A stretch of 64,000 nt of DNA, taken from Metellina segmentata. Lineage: Eukaryota; Arthropoda; Arachnida; Araneae; Tetragnathidae. The DNA is taken from the NCBI GenBank assembly GCA_947359465.1, contig OX375875.1:13340538-13404537 (forward strand), read 5' to 3'. A program made the translations under genes and the position numbers. The notes under the pieces are model-generated. The model saw nothing but the letters and a program-made list of their open reading frames with translations. It searched no databases and had not been told where the DNA came from. This document shows positions 56,462 through 64,000 of this stretch, one piece after another (position 1 is the stretch's first letter; each line of letters starts with the position of its first letter).

Positions 56462-57861
56462 GTAAGCGAATTTCAGTGTTCTGGTTAGAAAGTTAATAAT
56501 TGTTTTGCAGAAGATTTATATCAGCGAAAACTTGAAAATCGAATGCTTATCATCTTCCCAGATGTCTAAAATTCCAATAATCCGTATCTGTCGTTAAAAT
56601 TAATTTTTTGTTGTTGTTAAGCAATGTTGAAACGTAAATATTTATATTTATGCCATTTAGTTATGTTAAAAATAATAGAAAGGGTATATAAAAGATAAAT
56701 ATGCTTCTAAATATATGTGTCACCGAGTTTGGTGTGAAACTACTGTCTTTTGGCAAGACTTGTAACGTCTCGGTAGTGATGAATTCGATACTATCTAAAC
56801 TAGCGAAGCAAAATTATCCCCTTTTATTTCCTATGTTGCATAACTTTATTTAGGATTCGGGTATTGTAAATGCAGTCAAATCGTATACCAATGAATACAA
56901 ACAATTCTATACAAGAGAAAAATAACTACTTTATTATGTTCATGCTTCGAAAAGAATTTTGCAACTAAAACTTCATTTATTTCTGCATTAGTTTGGAGGA
57001 ACAACAGAGTTGAAGACATATTATAGTAATGAATGTTATGCGAATTTAAATCAGAACTAATAATTCAGAAGCGCATTTAGGTTTATACGCTTTTTAGTGC
57101 GGGAGTTATTTGGTAGATGCCTCTTCAGCAGATCTAATGTGAACATTGGCACCACAATGCCTTTAATCTTGGAAAACGTAAGCAATTTTAACTGACGAAA
57201 TGACCTCCAATGAGAAGTAGAGTATATTTCACCACCTTTGCGCTCTTAAAATCTTAATTCTTCAACCTAGTTTCAACAAAGACTTGGGCTTTGAAGACGA
57301 ATAAACACAATTTATAATTTCTCACGAATAGTTTTAAATGTCCTGATTGAAATCTGCTACAGTAAAGAGTACAATTATAATTTCTAGTCGATTTCCCTCC
57401 AAAGCGGTGTTTACATCTTTTGTGGTTACTTTACACATTTTGTACAGCTATCGTATGAACAAAAAACCCAATCAATCTTCGAAAATAATTTTTCAACTAA
57501 AACTTCATTTATTTATGCATTAGTTTAGGAAAACAAAGAGTTAAAGACACATTATAGTAATGAATATTATGCGAATTAAAATCCAAATCCCAAAGAATGC
57601 TTCTTTAAACCCAGTCCCATGAGCTCTGCTTTAGTATCTATGCAAGCCTGATACACTCCACCACGACTTAATGACTTTATTTATGTACTGAATAAATACA
57701 TACGGTCTCAAAAGAAACAGATGCGTGCGTTTCTAAAAGGCAAATGGTAAACGGGAATAAATCCTCAGCTTCGGAAATAAACCGAAAAGTTACCGAATGT
57801 TTGCAAACATAAACTGCGACATATAAAATAGACTGAGCAAGTGTGCGAATTGGTTATACAT
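56462..57861 (+). repeat. Intron with a 110 bp direct repeat
   Basis: 56950-57057 and 57480-57585 share CAACTAAAACTTCATTTATT, TGCATTAGTTT and ATTATAGTAATGAAT(G/A)TTATGCG. The rest is unannotated and AT-rich. Confidence 0.5.
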
Positions 57862-57869
57862 CTACACTT

Positions 57870-58742
57870 TAGGGATGCGACATCGATGTCGATGTTTTCA
57901 AAACATCGATGTTTTTAAAAAAAACATCGATGTATTTAACATCGATGTATTGGGGTCGATGTTTTGGTAACATCGATGTTTCTACTTGTCGATGTTTTTA
58001 CGTTGTCGATGTTTTATTTTCAAATGAAAAACGTACCGTTATAAAAATTTAAAAAATAACCAAGTAGCATAATTTTCATAATCAGCAAATTGAAAATACT
58101 TTTAGACCAAAATGACCACGGATAAAGGGTCTGAAAAGTTGGGATGCGACATCCATGTCGATGTTTTAGAAAAAACATCGATGTATTGGAGCCGTTGTCG
58201 CATCACTAGTTGCTAAACCAGTTTTAAGCAATGGGGAAACAAGTTTAAATACACTGAATTTTAAAAACAACGCTGGTTTGGGGTCGATGTATAATCAACA
58301 TCGATGTTTTAATTTTGAACATCGATGTTTTGCTATCGATGTCGCATCAATAGTTGGTAAACCAGTTATAAGAAATGGAGAAAAAAGTTTAAATACACTG
58401 AATTTTAAAAACATCGATGTTTTTGGGTCGATGTATTATCAACATCGATGTTTTGCTATCGATGTCGCATCAATAGTTGGTAAACCAGTTTTAAGAAACG
58501 GGGAAAAAAGTTTAAATACACTGAATTTTAAAAACATCGATGTTTTTGGGTCGATGTATTATCAACATCGATGTTTTGCTATCGATGTCGCATCAATAGT
58601 TGGTAAACCAGTTTTAAGAAACGGGGAAAAAAGTTTAAATACACTGAATTTTAAAAACATCGATGTTTTTGGGTCGATGTATTATCAACATCGATGTTTT
58701 AATTTTGAACATCGATGTTTTGCTATCGATGTCGCATCCCTA
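57870..58742. mobile_element. hAT-like non-autonomous element with 123 bp tandem units
   Basis: Inverted repeats TAGGGATGCGACATCGAT at 57870 and its complement ending 58742, flanked by a perfect 8 bp target duplication CTACACTT (57862-57869, 58743-58750). The interior is packed with the palindrome AACATCGATGTT and at least three tandem units of exactly 123 bp (GCTATCGATGTCGCATC at 58332, 58455, 58578). Confidence 0.85.
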
Positions 58743-58750
58743 CTACACTT

Positions 58751-58844
58751 TACAGACGTAAGTGAAATGGTGTGTTTTAGTTGAAGAGTTAGTTAATTTT
58801 TCCGGTGTGATGACGGATGTTTGATAGTAACACTTTACATTCAA
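58751..58844. other. Short spacer
   Basis: Nothing seen. Confidence 0.3.
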
Positions 58845-59335
58845 AGGGACGTGGTAGCCCAGTTTGAAGAGCAAACGAATAGTAATCGGAACGTTGCGAG
58901 TTCGAAATTGTACAGTTAAAGATTGACTTGTACATCGTCTTGGTGTGTGTGTGTGTGCCAGCTGATGTAAAGTACTAATCATCTAACGTGTTTCAAAATT
59001 TCGGGACATTGCCGTTGGATCTTTCTTTAAGAGATTGATCCCGGACCGTCGCCAATAGCCAATTGTGGTGCATCAGCGCGACGTTAATTACGTACCTACC
59101 TTACATTAATAATATAACTGAACCTTTGTAGTCCAGTAGTTAGAGCTAGTATTAGCAACCAATATGGGTGTGATTTCGAAACTCGCCAAAAAATTTAAAC
59201 AAAAATTGTCGCAATGCCCAGTTGGTGGACGTTGAGTCTGTCGTGGCATCAAATATTCTCACGTTGGCTTGGTTTGGGGAGTACGGTAACACAATAATAT
59301 CAGGTGTTGACCTCGTCACCTGATATTATTATGTT
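58845..59335 (+). repeat. Two old common-SINE copies
   Basis: 58850-59105: head TGGTAGCCCAGTTTGAAGAG with B box GAGTTCGAAAT and the end CCCGGACCGTCGCCAATAGC. 59115-59335: head TAGTCCAGTAGTTAGAGC and body GACGTTGAGTCTGTCGTGGC; its end is an ATAATATCAGGTG / CACCTGATATTAT inverted pair at about 59293-59332 that can form a hairpin. Confidence 0.6.
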
Positions 59336-60508
59336 ACATGCTGCTTGCGATCCAACATAGTCAAAATGGGTTTGCTGGATTTCAGGATATGTTTTTCTCA
59401 AGATTTGTTTCGCGCCATTTACTCGATAAAACAGGCACCTGGTTTCTACTCCTTCAGTTCTTCTAGTCAAGGTAGTCCTGGGACTTTGAGAGAGTCCATT
59501 ATTTAAATTAGGGGCTAGTGGAAAAGTAAAAAAAAAAATCGTCTCTTCAATCAGCGGTTTTTAGCACAGATTCAAGTTTATTGTCCGGGGCCAAAATCGT
59601 TGGTAGTGATAATGCTTTATATTGGAGTAAAACAATCACAGCGATCGACATTCATGGCCCTTTTCATGAGCCCCTATACCTTATAGATATTAAAATTGAT
59701 TAAATTGATCCCAAGATCGACTACCTTCTAGTTGGAACTTCCCTATTATGCGAATTTAAACATTATGCGAATTGCGAAACATTATACCGCATATTTGACT
59801 CTGGAAAGAAGGAATTAACTGCTGTTCATCAACAAGTTGCATTGGGCACGTTTTAATATCTATGTAAATAAGAACGAAGTATTACACATTTTGGTTTGTA
59901 TAGTGAGTATTTTCGGACCATTTCAAGTTTCCTGTCTGTTTTGGGCCCTTCTGATACAAAATACGTCTCTTGGTCCTTCTATCTCTGTCTGTCTATCTCT
60001 CTATCTTTCTGTATGTGTGTGTCCGTGCTGCATCCAAACGGTTTACTATACTTTCATGAAACAGTTATTTCGATACATATTAACTCCTTTATTTTTGTTT
60101 AAAATTTACAATCCAGTGGAATCCAGGGATTCTTCCTACCTTTAGAATTATTCTATTCCTCCGTTACTTAGAATATAATTTTTCATAACGATTTTATTGA
60201 TTTTTACGTCGTACAGAATGATCTGTAAAAATTATATTGGTTTAAAATTATTATAATTTTAAAATTATATGAAAATTAGTGAGAAGTCATGTAGGGAGAC
60301 TGCAGGTTGCAACACCCAAGTGAACCCGTCATAATGTTATATGTTTGTTTCAAAATCCTCCCCTACTATGATTCAACCAACAGAAGCTGTACTATACAGG
60401 ATACATGCGGAGTGTCTCAAATGCCGAATTAAAGTCCTCTTGCAAATGAGTATATTATTTTACTTTTTACTTTTTATTGAATTTTTTTATTTGTAATACT
60501 GCCTACAG
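59336..60508 (+). other. Intron before the second cysteine-rich coding exon
   Basis: No gene seen. A CTAT/CTGT-rich simple repeat lies at about 59978-60012. Ends in the acceptor TACTGCCTACAG. Confidence 0.4.
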
Positions 60509-60677
60509 ATAATGTTGCTGAAGATATTTGTTCTCCTCCTTGTTGTCACTGCTGCAACATCTCAGAATCGACCTCCTTGTGATCCACCTAATTGTAGCCA
60601 AGTGCAGTGTTCGCCGCCAAAGTGCTCTAATCCGATAAATGATCCTTGCCAATGTTGCCTGGTGTGTTCACCTCCAG
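60509..60677 (+). CDS. Second cysteine-rich secreted protein, coding exon 1 (paralogue)
   Basis: The acceptor GCCTACAG ends at 60508, three bases before the ATG at 60512. A signal peptide (MLLKIFVLLLVVTAATS) is followed by eight cysteines including the cluster PCQCCLVC, the same CxCCxxC signature as the gene at 37796. The donor CCAG|GTAAGA at 60678 is strong and also phase 1; the exon has almost the same length (166 against 172 coding bases). The mature region is richer in proline. The second exon, expected to add four cysteines, was not found to 64000. Most likely a tandem paralogue. Role unknown: haemolymph binding protein, protease inhibitor and gland peptide are all possible. Confidence 0.75.
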
Positions 60678-60904
60678 GTAAGATGAAAGTTATCATGTAA
60701 TATATAGGTGATGCGTAGATCTGGAACAAACTCCGCATAGATATTCCTTGCACTGAGTAGGTACAATACTACAGAAGTTATCCGCAATGACGCTTAGTTT
60801 TAGAGAAATACAAACGTAAGCTCATTTATTTTGATTTACGATTTTTAAGAATCCATATACTCTACCCTACAATAATGGACTGGACATCAAGATGTGATGG
60901 AATA

Positions 60905-61375
60905 AGGGAAATAATACATGCTTTAATAGGGGTATGATCCCCCACTTTCTGCAATCACACTAGAAACCCTTCTGGTCATACTTCAACAAGATTTTGATAC
61001 ACAGCTACGGGTATTTATGTTCATTCCTGCTGCAAGAAAGTCGAAAGATCAGCTGTAGATTTCGGACGTGGTTCACTGGTCCTTAAGCGTCGCTCTAACT
61101 CGTCCCACAAATGTACTACGAGGCTTAGGTCAAGGATTCTGAGCAACGTTTTACATCCACATCTCGATACCACTGATTGACAGAGGCTGCAACATAACAT
61201 GGAGCGCTGTCGTCTTGGAACTAACATTCATACATTCCATAAAATTGCCAGAGCGTTGGAAGAACGCGATTGTCCAAAATGTTCCTGTTGGCGTCGGTGT
61301 TCAATTGACCAGGAACAACATGCAATGGCCATACCACGAAAAACACCCCCAAACAAATTGTCGGATTTTATGCAA
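60905..61375 (-). pseudogene. Tc1-like transposase C-terminal relic
   Basis: Minus strand: AASVNQWYRDVDVKR, then a frame with WDELERRLRTSEPRPKSTAD and LSTFLQQE, then IPVAVYQNLVEV-like and VIAAKGG-like remains near 60910. This is the segment after the third catalytic residue of Tc1-group transposases. Catalytic motifs are lost or broken. Confidence 0.6.
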
Positions 61376-61378
61376 ATT

Positions 61379-61380
<2 letters not shown>

Positions 61381-61441
<61 letters not shown>
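61381..61441. repeat. (TA)n microsatellite
   Basis: About 60 bp of uninterrupted TA. Confidence 0.95.
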
Positions 61442-61444
<3 letters not shown>

Positions 61445-61633
61445 ACAACATACAATATACAAAATAACATAACACACACAAAATAACAAAAAATAACCAA
61501 ACAGCCGGGGTGCATTAACCAGAAATCGAAACTCGAAACTACCCATGCAAGCGCGCTGAAGCTGCAGACATAGCATGGTAAGCAATATAATTTCAAGAAC
61601 ACAATAATTTCTAAAAAAATGTAACAAAAGTAA

Positions 61634-62590
<957 letters not shown>

Positions 62591-62593
62591 AAT

Positions 62594-62930
62594 TACTTTC
62601 TATCCCTTGAAACGATTCTATTGGCTCATACATGAGATAGAATCCCTTGCAACGATTCTATTGGCTCATTCCGCAGAATAGAATCCCTTGCAACGATTCC
62701 ATTGGCCCATTCGGAAAAATAGAATCCCTTGAAACGATTCTATTGACCCATTAGGTAGAATAGAATTCCCTTGAAACGATTCTATTGGCTCATTTGGTAG
62801 AAAAGAATACCTTGCAATGATTCTATTGGATCATTCGGTAGAATAGAATCCCTTGCAACGATTCTGTTGGTTAATTCTATGGAGTAAAATTCCTTTCCTC
62901 ATTTCCTTGGAATAGAATTCGTTGGAAAAG
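62594..62930 (+). repeat. 48 bp minisatellite, about seven units
   Basis: Unit landmarks are TAGAATCCCTTG(C/A)AACGATTCTATTGGC and TCATTCGGTAGAA. Each unit contains TAGAATC and GATTCTA, so each can fold into a small hairpin. Confidence 0.85.
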
Positions 62931-63099
62931 TTCTACTGTTCCAAGACGATCAAGGAGTTGCGATACTGATAAACTAAAGCACTCTGCAAATAGTTCAAAT
63001 CTCGTCCATGCCCAAATTTACAATTTTGCCCTTATCATTTAAGCACATTTTCAGGTCTACTTATTCATTTTCAGTGACTAAAATTATAAAAAAGTATAT

Positions 63100-64000
63100 A
63101 CACTCAAACCTTTTTTTGTGCGACGGATAGGGACCGCATAAAAGAAAACGCATAAAAAATTCTTCCAAAACTTCACGAGTAAGTATAAAAAATATTTTTC
63201 GCAACACATTAAAAAAGTATTTTTTTATGCGGTGAATAGGGACCGCATAAAAAAAGTCTCACTTAGAAAAAAACTCAAAACCTTACGAAATAACAAGAGA
63301 TAGCTTTTTTAAACGAAATCAAGACACGAGGATTGGCAATTACTTGGAATCTCGTCAAACCTTTTGGAATCTCATTTAGAAAGCTAGTTTAGAAAATACA
63401 CATGCGAAGATTTTTAAATATTTTATTTACATTTACTTATTTTACACACACAAAACTTTTCAAAGTGTATAACCATTATCCTTCGTAGTCTGACAGTAAG
63501 TGGATCTTCTTGTGGTGACTGGTGAACTGGTTTAAAATCACTTTCGTCACTTGAAGATACTACCTCGCACTCGTTTAGAGTTGACTTTTTTTCAGTTTCT
63601 ATGTAGTCGGTGATCAGTTTTCACGAGTTTCCATTTCATTCTCGTTCGTTGAAAAGTATCGTCTCTCCCAAATATTCGGAAATAGTTTACATTGCGCAAA
63701 GAACAAAAATAATACTCGAAATAAATGAACTATCAGAGATGAAATTCTACAAAAAACAAATAATTTTAGGAAAAAAATTGCCTTTTTCAGCAGTACTGGT
63801 AAAGCAAGCTAAGTACGTATTAAAAAATTTTTTATTTAATTTTTTTTGACAACTTCGTCAATTATGTTCTAATTTGATTGAAATTTTGAAAGGACTGTAA
63901 GTAGATTATACTAAATAAATTTTTTTCATAAACCGCACAAAAAAAACACAAAAAAAGATCGCACAAAAAAAAAAGATTGCACAAAAAAAGATTGCACATA
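63100..64000. repeat. Repeat-like tract with GGGACCGCATAAAA and GATTGCACAAAAAAA units
   Basis: GGGACCGCATAAAA appears at 63130-63143 and 63239-63252. The window ends in tandem GATTGCACAAAAAA units from about 63935. Left GTGCGACGGATAGGGACCGC and right CCGCACAAAAAAA suggest opposed ends of one element, not proven. Between them is AT-rich sequence without a gene. Confidence 0.45.

Noticed and set aside
58278..58784. 168-codon frame with 41-residue repeats
   Set aside because: It is a by-product of the 123 bp tandem unit in a non-autonomous element; palindrome-dominated sequence and no start or splice context.
62594..62930. CRISPR-like regular array
   Set aside because: Units are contiguous and diverged with no unique spacers, in an animal genome; a minisatellite.

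Overview
The window is repeat-rich, AT-rich, intron-bearing animal DNA. It looks like an arthropod and most likely a chelicerate such as a spider, although no sequence in it proves the species. The main reasons are abundant tRNA-derived SINEs, CR1 and R1/I-like LINEs, several hAT, mariner and Tc1 families, a Helitron, and two secreted cysteine-rich exons of the single IGFBP-N-domain / fungal-protease-inhibitor-like type known from arachnids. There is no operon, CRISPR array, rRNA or other bacterial feature.

Three host genes can be supported, all on the + strand. (1) The last two coding exons of WASHC3 (CCDC53), a WASH-complex subunit, lie at 8028-8092 and 14728-14818; upstream exons were not found and probably lie left of the window. 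The 6.6 kb intron between them holds a decayed Tc1-like element. (2) A two-exon gene for a small secreted 12-cysteine protein has exons at 37796-38007 and 43601-43719. (3) The first coding exon of a paralogue lies at 60509-60677, with a likely TATA promoter and tiny noncoding exon about 4 kb upstream; its second exon is not in the window. Genes 2 and 3 share a 5' UTR splice acceptor just before the ATG, eight cysteines in coding exon 1, and a phase-1 donor, so they look like a local tandem family.

Layout. 1-1736: 5' part of a minus-strand hAT element holding a 451 bp SINE. 1989-3740: R1/I-type LINE fragment. 4.8-8 kb: SINE, a dispersed AT-rich repeat and a deleted mariner. 8.0-14.8 kb: WASHC3. 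14.8-19.7 kb: AT-rich downstream sequence. 19.7-28.6 kb: Helitron end, a 3.4 kb DNA transposon of uncertain class, a dense SINE cluster, a LINE with intact RNase H and a Tc1 relic. 29.3-35.9 kb: a 6.5 kb hAT insertion that itself contains a 522 bp inverted-repeat element and a CR1 LINE. 37.8-43.8 kb: first cysteine-rich gene, its intron filled by a mariner between two 265 bp direct repeats, a minisatellite and a deleted mariner. 45.2-47.4 kb: element with long inverted repeats. 48.8-52.9 kb: degenerate repeats, SINEs and a CATCGATG-rich repeat. 53.6-58.8 kb: mariner scrap, hAT element with a nested Helitron, promoter of the second cysteine-rich gene, and a hAT-like element with 123 bp tandem units. 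60.5-64 kb: paralogue exon, Tc1 relic, long TA microsatellites and a 48 bp minisatellite.

Insertion order can be read from target-site duplications in many places, so the window is mainly a record of nested transposition around one conserved gene and one small secreted-protein family. Boundaries called approximate were placed by eye.
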